This document shows positions 12,826 to 25,179 of a DNA stretch of 64,000 nt, piece by piece. A program made the position numbers and the translations under genes. How positions within the stretch are numbered: the first letter of the stretch is position 1; each line of letters begins with the position of its first letter. Under the pieces are notes generated by a model. The model was given only the letters and a program-made list of their open reading frames with translations. It did not search any database and was not told the DNA's origin. The stretch comes from Pteria penguin (lineage: Eukaryota; Mollusca; Bivalvia; Pterioida; Pteriidae): positions 61,417,458 to 61,481,457 of the forward strand of contig CM068584.1 in assembly GCA_035048485.1 (NCBI GenBank). Direction: 5' to 3'.

Positions 12826-13276
12826 TTTTAATACCATTGTTTAAATATAGCATTTCAACTATCATATTATAAAAGAATTTCAATTACTTTGTGTCGAAAA
12901 TTTCCTATTAGTATTAATTGATATTACGTCTTCGTGAAATTCCTGATTGTGGTCTAACTATACGTTTTATACTTTGAAATTTGATTTCTGGGAATTTGTC
13001 TGCTTTAATTTTTCTAAAATTTACATTCGACTTCTAGAGCAACAGTGTATATTTGTAAAAAGTATCGGTCTGTATATCATGTCATTTTCGTATATTTCTC
13101 TTGAAACATCCGACGGCCAAACAGTATGTAGATGCAGATGCAGATGACATTAATACCCCTTGCAATACTACATATTATAAAATATGATTGTATCAATGTA
13201 AATTTGGGGTGTTTATTACTTTTTATTTTAAAATCTTCCGATGTACATATGTTGTGGTCAAATTTGTAACGAACAC

Positions 13277-13277
<1 letters not shown>

Positions 13278-13326
<49 letters not shown>
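13278..13326. repeat. (ATCT)n microsatellite
   Basis: About 12 units, followed by a short GT run. It produces a low-complexity open frame that is not a gene. Confidence 0.95.
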
Positions 13327-14562
13327 GTGTGTGTGTTTGTTTGTGTTTTAATGAGCACTTGCAAGACTTTCAGAGAAAAAAAAATGTGTTTTGCAGTTTT
13401 ATTTACATGGCACACTTTTTGAAATTGTAAACATGATATAAAATATGATTTCTGCTTTTCGTTTGTTATGCCAATAATTCTAATCATGTCCAGTGTATGG
13501 GTTTTACCATGTATATATGTGACTTCATAATAATGGCTTCATATCCGACTTCGCCTATGGTGTTTTACTTGCAGCTTGTTACAGAAGGTTGAGAAGGCTA
13601 CGTATGAATGTATGTGTTTATTGTACATTACCAGACATTGACGTTATAAAATTTTATGTATGGATTTGTTCTTTTAAGATGATAAAACTAAGTATGGTTT
13701 ATTGTATATATAATATGGAAATTCGCCTATTAGTACACTTATGAATATTTAAATACAGGTCTATTCAGAATATATATTTCAAGGACAGAGGCAGAATGAA
13801 TTCAGTATGCATATAACACTACTTAGTGTATGTATAAATCTATACATTATAAGGCTCAAACATTGCCTTGATCACTTTGTAATCATACACCTGCCTATAT
13901 GTCCAATAAATGTAAACTATATCTAGATTATTACTTTTCATTGAACACCTGAATATAATTTTATTTTATGTTTTCTGTGGTGATGAGAACGGAAAAATTA
14001 TTTTGTATTTTTCCAATACATGAACAATGTTACTTTAATTACAGGTTAAGAATCTGTCTGTTCTACATGGTAGTGTCTACATGGTAGTGTAACAATTATT
14101 ATTAACAATTAACAGTTTATTAGCAAGGTTTTATCTAGTAATTGTAACAATAACTATATAATTGAACAGCAAAGTAGTCACCACAACTGTGATATTGACG
14201 GTGGAACAACCATCCCCCGCTTCCATAATCTTCTAGAAATTGTAACGCGGTGAAATATAAAGCACTATGGACTTTAATCAAGAAAGTCATATCTATATTT
14301 TAATGTATATTTTAAGAACTACATTTATGACTATATATAGAGATAAATATTTTAGTACGAAATATGGCAGCAGAGAAGTAGACTTGAGTTTGAATTCCTT
14401 CCACTCTCCGTAGCGCACCTGGTCTCAGCCCGGGATGTTGTATTTTTCAGGGTTCGCAACGGTTTGTGTAGGAAAATTCCATAATTAATCTCTCTTTTTA
14501 GACTTCGAAACTGGATAGGTAACCCTTCGTTGTTTATTCCATGGAGAAAATTTACTAGAGAG

Positions 14563-14566
<4 letters not shown>

Positions 14567-14597
<31 letters not shown>
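14567..14597. repeat. (GA)n microsatellite
   Basis: About 15 GA units. A looser GA-rich tract lies at 4000-4035. Confidence 0.9.
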
Positions 14598-14601
<4 letters not shown>

Positions 14602-14827
14602 ACTTATTAGATTGCGTAATTCCGTAGTTTGAATTTGAATTCAGCAGATCTGATACCATCTGGGCAATGAAAACATTAATTGTATTAAAAAAAATATTAC
14701 ATAAAAACACTATAGTTGGAAATTGCGGTATACATATCCATATGGCGCGGGCATTTGTCTATATAGCAGAGTGAGGCATATTGCTGTGATGCCCTTGGTA
14801 GAATGCATTTATAAAACGCAAAATTTT

Positions 14828-14990
14828 ATGGATTTTTCTTTTACGTCATTCTAAACTTATAGCACTCATGTGGTAAATGTATAGCCTTGATGCAATGCAA
14901 ACAATTTCCACCTTTGGCAAATACACCATTCTGAAGTAGTGATGAATTGTTAAAAAGCCTCGTATACGTTTACACGTGAACCTGGACTTT
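14828..14990 (-). mobile_element. Very old SINE family 1 fragment
   Basis: Only scattered matches keep the order: TTTTACGTCATTC, CCTTGATGCAATGCA, CACCTTTGGCAAA, CTGAAGTAGTGA, ACCTGGACTTTTAC. Confidence 0.4.
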
Positions 14991-16610
14991 TACGAGAGAA
15001 AGAATATCGACGAGAAAGCGACACGAGACAGTACTTCGAAATCAGACGTCATGTGCATGACCGAATGTTTTACACAGTACCGGTTATAAAACGAGGGTAA
15101 AATGTATGCGATGTTAGGCAAATAACGCTGTATGAGAGAGGAAATGACAACCTGACACCAAATCTCATAACTTTATCACATTGACAAAAATATTGAACAT
15201 AATGTTATGTAATGGCAGGAAACATAATTGAATTACATGTATTTAAATTTTGATTTAGGAGAAAATGCAGTCCGAGTATAAAGAAACTTATTGCAGTGGG
15301 ATATCTGACACTTTGAAGAGGGCAACATATTGTAATGTTCGTAATTTGAGTAGTGTTACATTCGCAACCGGATACTGTAACACACGCAATTTGTAAAGAA
15401 TATGAATAGGTACAACGATTCAAGATAAACTGTTATTTTGTTAAAGCTATTTTTTAAACATGCATGTCATAATAATGTTGGTTTTATCAAGGAAAGTAAC
15501 CTCTATCATTATTTAGCGAAGTATAGAGAAGGAAATGGACGTACTACAGATTTACAACGGGAATCATTACAGCGGTCATATTATTCCAATGCCTTTCCAT
15601 CAGTCATCTTTCATGTCTTTGATATTCTTCTTTTATTTTTCATTTCATGTGAATGACATTCACAGTACTTTAAATCACATATTAAATGCCGTCAAATAGA
15701 AGCACATATATGTACAGTTCTCATTGGAATTTGCACAATCTGTCATCATTTGGGTGATTGAGTTATTGAGGAAATATTTTTCCATAATCTTCTACCATAA
15801 ATATTCTCTGAAGGAACTAAAGGATCTGATAAATAAAGAACATCTAATCGCGAAAGTCAATTAATCTATTAAGTAAACAAATGCAGGAACCATCAGTTAC
15901 TTTTTTCTAAAACACTAGGAGTCGCATTACACAACTGTAACATGAATACCTTTTATTTATATATTAACAAATACAATTTATTTAACGCACAATAAATTTC
16001 TCCTTTGATAATCTTGGCTCATAGCTTCGTCAAGGCGGTCAATCAGTTGGCCAAAGAAACGCTTTATTTAAGCTGTAGGGACGTTTTGAAAATCAAAGCC
16101 TCCTGATCAATCATATATGATTCCTCTCTGTGTAAGCGTAAGGGCAATAACTCTCATATACATCTTAACAGTCTTCAAGATTGAAAAAAGGAAATCCAAA
16201 CAAATGGATTATGCATCACAAACGAGTCTTTTGTTATACATACATATATAATCCATCTACATTGACAGTAAATTTCATAAAAAACATCCCAGTATATTCT
16301 GAAATATGGAACTTCAAAATATTGACTGACAAAGTTTCTATTTACTCGACATTACCTTGAGCCTGCGGTAGAATGTTTATGTGAAGGAGAATTCAATCGG
16401 TTTTGAAAGATGCAAAGATCGAATGCACTGTCTACGGACTTTAAATTGCGATTAGAAATAAGAAGTTCAGACATTAGACATTAGTTTTTGGTAAACATAA
16501 AGTTGCAGCCAATAAATTATTTGCTGATAGAACCGTACGGGACCGCCCCATCGCAGTATTTATAAGAATGATCAGGAGGCTTTCAGTGTTGTTGTTTTGT
16601 TTTGATGTTG

Positions 16611-16642
<32 letters not shown>

Positions 16643-16654
16643 TTTTGAAAATCA

Positions 16655-16710
16655 GATGTTTTATCAGGTGCCCGGAAGTGTTTCTTGTTTGTCTAGCTAC
16701 TACCTTTATA
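16655..16710 (+). repeat. Small R2 fragment
   Basis: ATCAGGTGCCCGGAAGTG and the following TTGTTTGTCTAGCTACTA match the R2 core. A second-family SINE follows directly. Confidence 0.35.
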
Positions 16711-16784
16711 GAAAAGTATCAACAGGGCAGTAGAGTTGGGAGGCTTATCAGTCTAGGTACTTATAACCAGCGTGGAGAGAGCGG

Positions 16785-16951
16785 AAAGTTTAGTGTAGTC
16801 GTTAAAAGCATTGCCCGTGGTCCGGACGATCCATGCTCGATTTCGGGAGTTCTCAATTGTATTAAAGACGTTCGTTACCTTCTGCTTGGATGTCGCGATA
16901 TATCTGAAAATTTGTCGAAAGCGACTCAAAGCACCAACCAACAATACAGCG
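16785..16951 (+). mobile_element. SINE family 2
   Basis: It shares TGTCGCGATATA-x-CTGAAAA and the GCACCAACCAAC end with the inverted copy at 57690-57845. The head has a tRNA-like TAGTGTAGTCGTTAAAAGC and a weakened B box (GCTCGATTTCG). This is the source of a misleading 118-codon open frame here. Confidence 0.7.
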
Positions 16952-17381
16952 CAGAAAGAAATATTATTTTCTTAAGATTGGAGTGGTAGAATATTTGTTG
17001 GATGATGAGTCATGTTTTAATTTTTCTTCATAATCATTTATAGTTACACCCGTATAACTGTTAAAGTGATTATAAACATAAACAGGAATATACAGGTTAC
17101 ATGTTTTGAAGATATAGTCAATAGCATGGCGTGTGCATCCGACTTGTTTTTAAAAATTATTTTAAGTGACTTAATGTAGCTTAGGGCAGATGCATGGTGT
17201 GTGTCATGGTATCTTATATATGGATACCATATGCTTTTTTCGTTTCTTATTACCTTAAATCAAGCTCACTGCTGATGTGCGTGGATAATGTTCAAAATGG
17301 AAATGATATTTCGTTATACATTTGACAATTAGAATGACAATTAGAATGAAGTGTTATGTTTAAATCCCGTGACGGTATACA

Positions 17382-17420
<39 letters not shown>

Positions 17421-19764
17421 TATCTATGTTACTCACATATCTTTTACATTGGTGATAAATGGGAACAAAACATATAATATACAGATAGTAAAGTTACATC
17501 ACGCGGTTTGCATGTTACCGGATTTTTAATCCTACTGAGAAAATGTTAATGAGGACAAACGCAATGTAGGTCACCTGTTATTTAAAGGTATAAATAATGT
17601 GAACGTATAAGTGTTGGATTACATCATGACCACAGCACAGTCAAAAATCGATGATTGTAAATATGCATAAATCATAAAGCAAGTAAAGCGCGTTTAGATT
17701 GGAAAATTGCTTACGGTCACGGGATTTAAACATTACATTTCATTTCAATTTTCCTTATCTACTAAGCTATAAACATGTCCCAATAAACAATAATTATTCA
17801 GATTCATGAACCACTAAGGTCTTCTTTTAGATATTTTACCCTTAAATAATGTTATCCTCATCAGTTTTAATTCTTTGCTAGATAATATTTTAAATAAAAG
17901 TTACAATCTACCTTTGCTTTTAGGGTCTTTCCACTCTTTACGCAATGAAGGGACAATACACAATAACGGGCTATCACCATTATTCTCCAATATAAATCAC
18001 GAAGTGAATTGCGTAATGCGTTAAGCAAACATATGTTTCGTCGTGGAGACATAATTCGGTATTCATTGGTCTTATTCTACAAGCTAACTATTTGGAAATC
18101 AAACTGGAAGTACGTTGTCAGTGTTGTATCTTTTTGTCTTTGTGTTTCATTCGCTAATAACCCACAGAAGCAACACATTCTCATCCTCATAGACATAGAA
18201 TGAAGATAAAATCTTGTTATTTTATCCACCAAGAGATCAACCAGGGTAATAGCGATGATCTATATTGCTGGTAGTTGATACTTCAAAACACACTCGACAA
18301 ACCTGGTGTTTTCCATCATCATAATTTTTTTTTAGTGCAGATGCTGTCTTTTATAAATGAAATAATCTCAACAAAATGTGAATTTAGTACTAAATGCTGT
18401 CTTATATGTGGCAAGTAGCATGTTTCATATGAAATTCATCCCTCTTGAAATCTTCACTCAATAGTGCACTATTCTATTGTAACGTAGTATTCCATAAGGT
18501 AACGTCATAATGAAAATTCCGGCAAAAAGTGGGGTGTCAGGTATAACAACGCTTAAAACAGAAATTTCATGCATTTGTTATATCATATAAAAATGGCACT
18601 TTATGTAGCTGTAAATGAATTCAATTCAAGACTTTGAAGCCATAGTTTAATTCTGTTGGTGTTTTTATTTGTTGAAAAATGTGAGAAACGATGAAATTAT
18701 AACAATGAATTCGATTTTATCGAATAAGGGACGGTACAAAATTGACAACAGATAATAAATGAATCTACTTCGTTCTATAAATTGCCAAGAAAAAAGGGTG
18801 AGGAGTACAAACTCACTTGCGCCAGTCCCTCCCACCCCTCTCATCATCACCAAGAAAATACTGCCCGCATGTGTACTACGCCCTCTGAGTAACATGTTGA
18901 AGTGCTCAAAGTATACTATTGACACCGGAAATCGAAATTTAATTATGTGAGATGTTGGGAAATAACTTGTCTCTTCCTTGATCTTGACACTGCCGAGGAT
19001 TCATATAAAGCTACCTGGGAAAAGTGACAAGAAAAATCAAACGTTCTCTTACTCACATTTCAGTAACACATATCATGTCTGCATCCACAGTGTAAAGCTT
19101 TCATATCCATAAATGCAGTTAGCAATGGCCTCAAACATTCCTTCTCCGAATCTCTATATTTAGATTGTGGTAATTTTCAGTATCTACCCGAGTTATGGGA
19201 ACGATAACTCTTGATAAAAGTTTGGCGAATAAAACGTATATATTTTGCTTTAATTTTAATTTCACTTGATTAGACGTATAAAACCCATCCCAATTTGGCA
19301 TGGCACTTCGGACAAGGATATATCTACCGCGAATAGCGAAACTATAAATCATTAGGCCTTAAGTTGTCAACGTCGTTCTTACTTGCGCATGGATAATTGA
19401 TAAAATAGTAGTATAATAGATTGTACTATTTTGAATATGAAATTACCTGTCCCTCACGGAGATTGTGTGGCTAACTCATATGACAATTTTGTGGTGTAAT
19501 TTCTCTATCTCTGTCACCTTCTTTATTTTTTTCTTTTCAACTTAGGCTACTTCGATATAACCCATACTAGACTACTTGAAAAAAAACCCGATATATATAT
19601 AGAACGCTTGCTTGTATTTCTTTACATAACATAATTCTTGCGTTTCGCCATAGCACTTATCTGTAAATTTGAGATATTTACAACTTTGCAAAAAGACACA
19701 TAAATTTCTATCTTTATCATGAGAAGGTGAAGCTTAGTCAAGATCCATACTGTAGGTGCAAAGA
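16952..19764. other. No gene recognised
   Basis: Only an AT microsatellite and chance frames. The 18665-18950 stretch is slightly richer in GC and open on both strands, but has no motif. Confidence 0.4.
17382..17421. repeat. (AT)n microsatellite
   Basis: Alternating AT with a single GT interruption. Confidence 0.9.
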
Positions 19765-19880
19765 TTACAGCAAAATGGGGCCTCAGTTTTGACTGTCACA
19801 TTCAAAGGGCAGGACATCGGCGAGCCATTAGCAGGATTGGAATCCGGGACCTCTTGATCAGAATATTGAACGCATAATTC
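19765..19880 (-). mobile_element. Old fragment of SINE family 1 head
   Basis: GGGGCCTCAGTTTTGACTGT, then GGATTGGAATCCGGGACCTC and TTGATCAG, match the head and body border of the inverted SINE, with loss of the invariant B-box CGA. Confidence 0.45.
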
Positions 19881-19977
19881 AGATTCAACTATCCAGATTT
19901 GGTTATAGGGTATTATGGATTTTATTTGTTTGCCGAAAAACTTAACGTGTTATAAATAAGAATTACATGTATAATAT

Positions 19978-20248
19978 AAAGATGATGGACAAATCCAAAC
20001 CACAAATCCAAAAATCATGAAACCACAGAACATACTAAATCAGTGAAAACGAAAAACAAATGTAAAATAACAAAATATGTCTACTTGAAGAGCATATGTG
20101 AACCCCTGTGATGGAGTGAGATCAGGTGCCCGGGGAGAGTGAGCATCTCCTGCTTGCTAGCAACACCCGTCACATATACCCCGTAGAAAGAGTCAAATCG
20201 TGTGAATTCCATATGTATCTATATATGGAGAAGTCGAAGTAGGTAACC
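19978..20248 (-). mobile_element. Short copy of the Penelope-like 3' end
   Basis: This is nearly identical to 21451-21720 in sequence and direction, without any RT portion. It lies about 360 bp upstream of the first ankyrin exon. Confidence 0.7.
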
Positions 20249-20426
20249 TTCTAGTATAGAAGTAATTTTTGCAATAATCTCAATGTCCTCTACATGACAC
20301 ACATAGTTATAAAATAAAGTAAATGTAACATGAACACTTGAAAAGAATTTATGAAAAAGGAGCTTTTGTTGGATTCTGTGTTTGTTTTATTTTGGGGTTT
20401 GGTGTTTTGTTGTTGCTTTTTTTGTG

Positions 20427-20443
20427 GGGGGGGGGGGGGGGGG
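20427..20443. repeat. Long poly-G run
   Basis: About 17 consecutive G. Comparable C or G runs occur near 6286-6297, 26531-26543, 29765-29778, 35499-35512 and 38030-38047. Such homopolymers may include length errors. Confidence 0.85.
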
Positions 20444-20611
20444 TTTGCTTTGTTGTTTTTTGTTCGTCTGTACATTTTTTGTCTTGTTTTGTGGGCGTGT
20501 GTTTTCTTGTACTATTATCATTATTACTTTGCATTGCTTTTTCTTACCGCAATAAATCTATACATCTTATCTTTGTTTCTAGTATGCCTGGCCTTTATTA
20601 CAGTTTCTAAG

Positions 20612-21433
20612 CATCTTGTCCAATGCAACACTCCACTCCACGAGGCAGCATCAAATGGTCACATTGGTATAGTGAAGATACTTATCGATGCCAAGGCTTA
20701 TGTCAATGCCAAGGAATTGGTAAGTCAAATAAGTATTACTACAAGATACAAATTGTTTTTAGAATGTCTCATATTAGTAGAAATGTTGATTATAAATTTG
20801 AAAAAAATCATATTTATATTTATCGTCCTAGTTTTCAGTCAGACCACTGAGATGTACCGTCATAATTTGATATTTATTTAAGAAATCGATGTGTGGACAA
20901 AAGCGAGGCACAAATTATATAATCCACTTCGTGGATTGTATTTAGCTTGTGTCTCGATTTTTGTCTATACAGCGATAGACATTTTTATTTACCATCATTT
21001 CTTATGATTTAAATATATGTATTTCAAACAAAAAAAAAAATTCAAAAACGTTTAGTATACATCTTGCATTTGAAAGTGAAAAATCTAATTTTGCGCATCA
21101 ATCTTACGTTAGCCAATCAGTAAAAGCGACCTGATGGCGGCCCCATCAATAATAGACAGTATATGTACGAGACAGAAAGAATACTATGAAATAAAACAAA
21201 AAAAAAAAAAAAACAGTAGGGATTAAATATTATTATTATTTGTATATTTTATTCAATTCAAAACCGACTTTTTATTCTTATTTTTTTTATCGTATTTTTG
21301 TTCCGATGACTCCAATTATTCCTCTCCATTTAAGGGTCAGGACACTGCACTACACAAGGCAACAAAACATGGTCACATTCATATTGTAAAGACACTAATC
21401 GTTGCAAATGCGGACACCAATGCCAAAGGCGGG
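20612..21433 (+). CDS. Two ankyrin-repeat exons, gene fragment
   Basis: Exon 21335-21433 is exactly 99 nt, one 33-residue ankyrin repeat. It contains TALHKATKHGHIHIVKTLI, with an AG acceptor (TTTAAG) and a GTAGGT donor. Exon 20612-20719 encodes a second repeat (TPLHEAASNGHIGIVKILI) and ends at a GTAAGT donor. At its homologous 99-nt start the acceptor reads TC, not AG. An in-frame AG 9 nt upstream (CTAAG) or the TTACAG before 20604 could replace it. One repeat per exon in phase 0 is typical of ankyrin-repeat genes. No other exons of such a gene were found nearby. The pair lies between two same-direction copies of a Penelope-like 3' end, so this may be a relocated or dead fragment. Confidence 0.6.
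20892..20969. repeat. Long imperfect hairpin (foldback)
   Basis: The arms 20892-20927 and 20931-20969 pair with about 80% identity around a 3-nt loop. The outer part is GACAAAAGCGAGGCACAA against its complement, the inner part AATCCAC/GTGGATT. It lies between the two ankyrin exons. It may be a small foldback or MITE-like element. Confidence 0.7.
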
Positions 21434-21450
21434 GTAGGTAACATAAATAT

Positions 21451-21762
21451 GTAAAGATGATGGATAAATCCAAACCACAAGTCCAAAAATCATGAAACCA
21501 TAGGACATACAAAATCAGTGAAAATGAAAAACAAATGGAAAATAACAAAATATGTCTACTTGAAGAGCACATGTGAACCCCTGTGATAAAGTGAGATCAG
21601 GTGCCCGGGGAGAGTGAGCATCTCCTGCTTGCTAGCAACACCCGTCACATATACCCCGTAGAAAGAGTCAAATCGTGTGAATTCCATATGTATCTATATA
21701 TGGAGAAGGTAACCTTCTAGTATAGAAGGTGTCAAATCTGTGTAAAGTGATCGGAATCGGTC
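21451..21762 (-). mobile_element. 3' untranslated end of the Penelope-like element
   Basis: This follows the RT stop codon directly. Read on the minus strand it contains GTGACGGGTGTTGCTAGC, then CCCCGGGCACCTGATCTCAC, then a T-rich stretch, and ends near CATCATCTTTACAT. The same block occurs alone at 19978-20248 (same direction) and 61255-61466 (opposite direction). It is therefore a mobile 3' end that has dispersed as short 5'-truncated copies. Confidence 0.7.
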
Positions 21763-22964
21763 TCAGTCCAGAATATCATTTAAAAGTCTGGATAACGAGA
21801 TATCATCTGGAGTAATAAGAGTCTCGTAACGACCGTAGAACTTCCTCAGTGACGATGCTAGTCTAGCACATATATAACCCTGGTTGAGCAGCTTAACTGA
21901 AAGTCGCCTAGCCCTCAGAACAAAGTCATTGTAATTTGAACATGCTCTGGAATAACGTATTAACTGAGATATGAATACGCCGTATGTGGGCGATGATGGA
22001 ATGTTGCTACTTATGAAAGGAAAGTTTGTGATAGCGAAATTGAAATCGTCACGTTTGTCATAGAGTGAGGTGTTCAATTGACCATTAATGTCGAAAGACA
22101 ACATAATATCTAAATACGAAGTAGAATTACTAGTTTCTGTGGTTTCTTTGACCTCCAGTTCACTTGGATAGATGATGCTAAGGTAATCCGCGAATGAAGG
22201 ATTATTAATTGAAAGCAAGTCATCTATATATCTGTAATTAAAATTGAAGCCAAGAGCCAATTGTTTTTTTCCTTGCGAAAGCAAAGACTGAATGAACTCA
22301 GCTTCGTATGAATAAAGGAATATGTCAGCCAGAAGCGGAGCACAGTTAGTGCCCATTGGAATGCCGACAATTTGTTGAAAAACCTTACCTCCAAACACCA
22401 CAAAAATGTTATCTATAAGAAAGTTCAACATCTGAATGACAGCTGTTTAGTGTATTTATTTTTGGAATCAGAATTTTCCCTAACAAAGTAAGTTTTATCG
22501 TGGCCTATTACTATATATTTGAATTTGCGGCTTCCGTTTTTACTAGTAAATGCATTTTGAATAATTTCCGCTAATCTGTCTTTTAATTTCTGATGAGGGA
22601 TCGTTGTGTACAGAGTCGAAAAGTCAAAAGACTTGATGGAGTGAATTTTAGTAAAACTTTTTGATTTTAGATGTTCTAACAACTCTTTTGAATTTTTAAG
22701 GATCCACATTTGATTAATTCCACTTCTGGAATGTACTGTTTCGCAATATCTATGAAGGCCAGATTTAATTTCTGATAATATTTTTGTGAGTAGCCTCGAT
22801 ACAGGTTTTGTGGAACACTTCGAAGAACCAGCGATAAAGCGTTGTTTGTACGGAGTTTTGTGCATTTTTGGAATACAGTACAAATATGGAAGTTCTAAAT
22901 TCAATTTATTTGAGTCAATACCAAACGTATTGAGGACAGATTTATGATTCTCGAGTATGCCTGT
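21763..22964 (-). pseudogene. Penelope-like reverse transcriptase, truncated and frameshifted
   Basis: The minus-strand open frame from 22964 to about 22430 contains PYLYCIPKMHKTPYKQRFI and GSSKCSTKPVSRLLT. RT motif A (SFDFSTLYTTIPH) follows. The frame then breaks near 22430-22440. The second open frame (22431-21763, TGA) carries motif B (GIPMGTNCAPLLAD), motif C (YRYIDD), then YDKRDDFNF and LRKFYGRYE. These are hallmarks of Penelope-like retroelements. A TAA at 22967-22965 and loss of similarity upstream mean the N-terminal part is missing. No GIY-YIG nuclease follows the RT; the protein ends shortly after RKFYGR, as expected if any nuclease domain were N-terminal (inference). One frameshift in an otherwise clean RT suggests a fairly recent 5'-truncated insertion. 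Confidence 0.85.
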
Positions 22965-23924
22965 TTATAGATAACATGCTTTAATGAATATCTTAATTTT
23001 GGGATTCGGTGTGATAAAACGATGAAAATTATAATGTAGCAATTTACATCGTTCATATTTAACTATTAATAGAAGGACGCCTGTGCACCTTGAAATTTGA
23101 AAATAGACACCAGTGTGATATGAAAAAAAAATCACAGGAGCAAGTTATTCAACAACTTCATTCCATGTCTTCCCTTCCTTCTGCTTTTAATCTAGTTATT
23201 TTTCTTTTAGTTTCAGATCAATGTATGTTATTTCTCTATTCTAAACGGCTTGATACATGTGGTCGCATAAAAGTATCATTGGCTGGCTAAACCTATAACA
23301 TAGGACAGTCTTGAATTATACTTTGTATTGAAATGTTACAAAGTATTTTTGAAGTCTCGTTACATAAGATGTCTTGGTTTTGCCTTGATCAGGGCCGCAG
23401 AGATATCAGTCGTCGATATGAGAGTAATGTGTGCACTATTACCTGAAAATTACTTTCTTGACTTTATATAAATGTTAGCAGTTATTAATTTGCAACTGAT
23501 AAGCGAATAAATAGAGATGAGAAATATGCAAAGCAAATTTTTATTATTTACTAAACTGTAATATGCACTCATGTGCACATGCGCTTCTAAAATATGTGGC
23601 GGGAAGAAGATACTAACTGACCATTCCATCCCATAATGCCCATTTCATCTTTTTAAAATCCCACTACCTTTACTCTATTCATCCTTTGCATGATAATGAA
23701 GAAATACATAGGTATATCCGTGTTATGTTACTTTCTCTGAATTCAGCGAATCTCTCTTTTTGTGAGATGGGGAAGACCTATATTGTAAAGATAAGGAACA
23801 TGGCAAGTCAGTGGTCGAAAATTCTTAAAATTGATAAATAAATCCGTTTAATAAAACTGCATAGCGAAATATGAAACAGACCTAACAACTTCTACTTAGG
23901 AGCATAATTGAATTTTCAAAAGGG

Positions 23925-24380
23925 AGTGAGATCAAATGCTCGGGGGAGTATATATTACCAGGTATATGTGTCTAGTTCAGTGTTGAAGATGGTTGGAATA
24001 CGTCTCAAAATTCAAATATATATAATGGTTATTTGATAAGAGCTTCGTACCGGCCATTGAACTTACTGGCATTGTTATTTCATCAATTATATATCCAAGA
24101 TTGCGTAACTTACCTGAATGTGGGTTTGCCCTAGGAACAAAATCGTAATTTGAACTTGCTCTGGCATTAAAGTATTAAATAATATATGAACATGTAAGGC
24201 GATGATTGAATATTGTTAACATGACGGGAAATGATTCTGAGATATATGTTATGTTTAATTAACCGGTTTACAGAAAGAAAATATGATATGCAGAGAAAGA
24301 AAGAATTGTTGCTCTCTGTGGTGCTTTATAGCTAAAATCAACGAATTCAGGAGGTCATTGTATGGTATAATGAAGTATTC
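23925..24380 (-). pseudogene. Decayed second copy of the Penelope-like element
   Basis: The block GAGTGAGATCAAATGCTCGG corresponds to the 3' end of the element. It is followed, in the same order, by stretches matching the RT C-terminal region: compare AGGAACAAAATCGTAATTTG here with CAGAACAAAGTCATTGTAAT near 21920, and GCGATGATTGAATATTGTTA with the 21990s. Many stops and indels are present. It is much older than the copy at 21.8-23.0 kb. Confidence 0.6.
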
Positions 24381-25179
24381 ATCCTTTCTATCGCTTATTT
24401 TGCCAAAAGCTATCAAACTCTAAAGATTTACAAAGAAAGAGTTGAAACACCCCCCCTCTTCCCCGTTTTTAAGACTATTCAAAAAATGTCTTGTTCAATA
24501 CCGTATCAAAAGCAACTGTGTACCGAATAAACAAAAACTTTAGTCGACAAATGATCCAAGTAATCCCCTTTCAATTCCCCATTTTCTCAAACCTGCAATT
24601 GTTGTCGTATTTAAAGGGAAAAAAAAAGGGGGGGGTATAAAATAAATAAAAAAAAGCTGTGTTTCTGCAACAATGATGGCCCTGGCGGCACCGAAATTAA
24701 AAGATATCTTTAGCGTGAAGGTCCTTTTCAAGGTTAAAAGGTCATCGATCTTGGAGTCATTTGAAAGGGCTTTGATAGTTGAAAAGGCATGTCATATATG
24801 AAGTCTCTATCCCTCACGGATTAAACGTTAAAGCCAAGGTTATAGTTGACAACAGAAAGACAAACAAACAAACAGACAGGACAAACACAATTTGTGCACG
24901 ATCTGTCGATCCGGGGACATAAGAAAACCAAAACGTCCTATTTCTCCGTGTGCACATACATTTCTGGATTTGCACTATGCTATTTAACAGTTTCCGGAGT
25001 CTGTCTGTGGTACATACACGTGTTGATAATTTATATCACAGACCCAGTGAATAATTAACCAAGTCAGTAATGTAATCGAAATAAATGACATTAACATTAT
25101 CCTATTTTTCATATAATTTTGTATTTCAGTAAACTAAATTAAATACTAAATGTGAAAGGTAAAGAAATGTGATATTAGA

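Larger units (their letters stand above)
12826..16654. other. No gene recognised
   Basis: AT-rich, with ATCT and GA microsatellites and an old SINE fragment. Open frames are short and without splice support. Confidence 0.4.

Noticed and set aside
16633..16989. 118-codon open frame
   Set aside because: It overlaps an R2 fragment and a SINE of family 2; the same sequence is found inverted at 57.7 kb.
20351..20881. 176-codon open frame as one gene
   Set aside because: Its first half is a poly-G/T low-complexity stretch. Only the ankyrin exon inside it is credible.
21451..21720. Hammerhead ribozyme, known from some Penelope-like elements
   Set aside because: The conserved CTGATGA and GAAA core elements were not found in this 3' end on either strand.
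19978..21762. LTR retrotransposon with two long terminal repeats
   Set aside because: The repeated block is the 3' end of a Penelope-like element. There is no gag, protease or integrase and no TG...CA ends.
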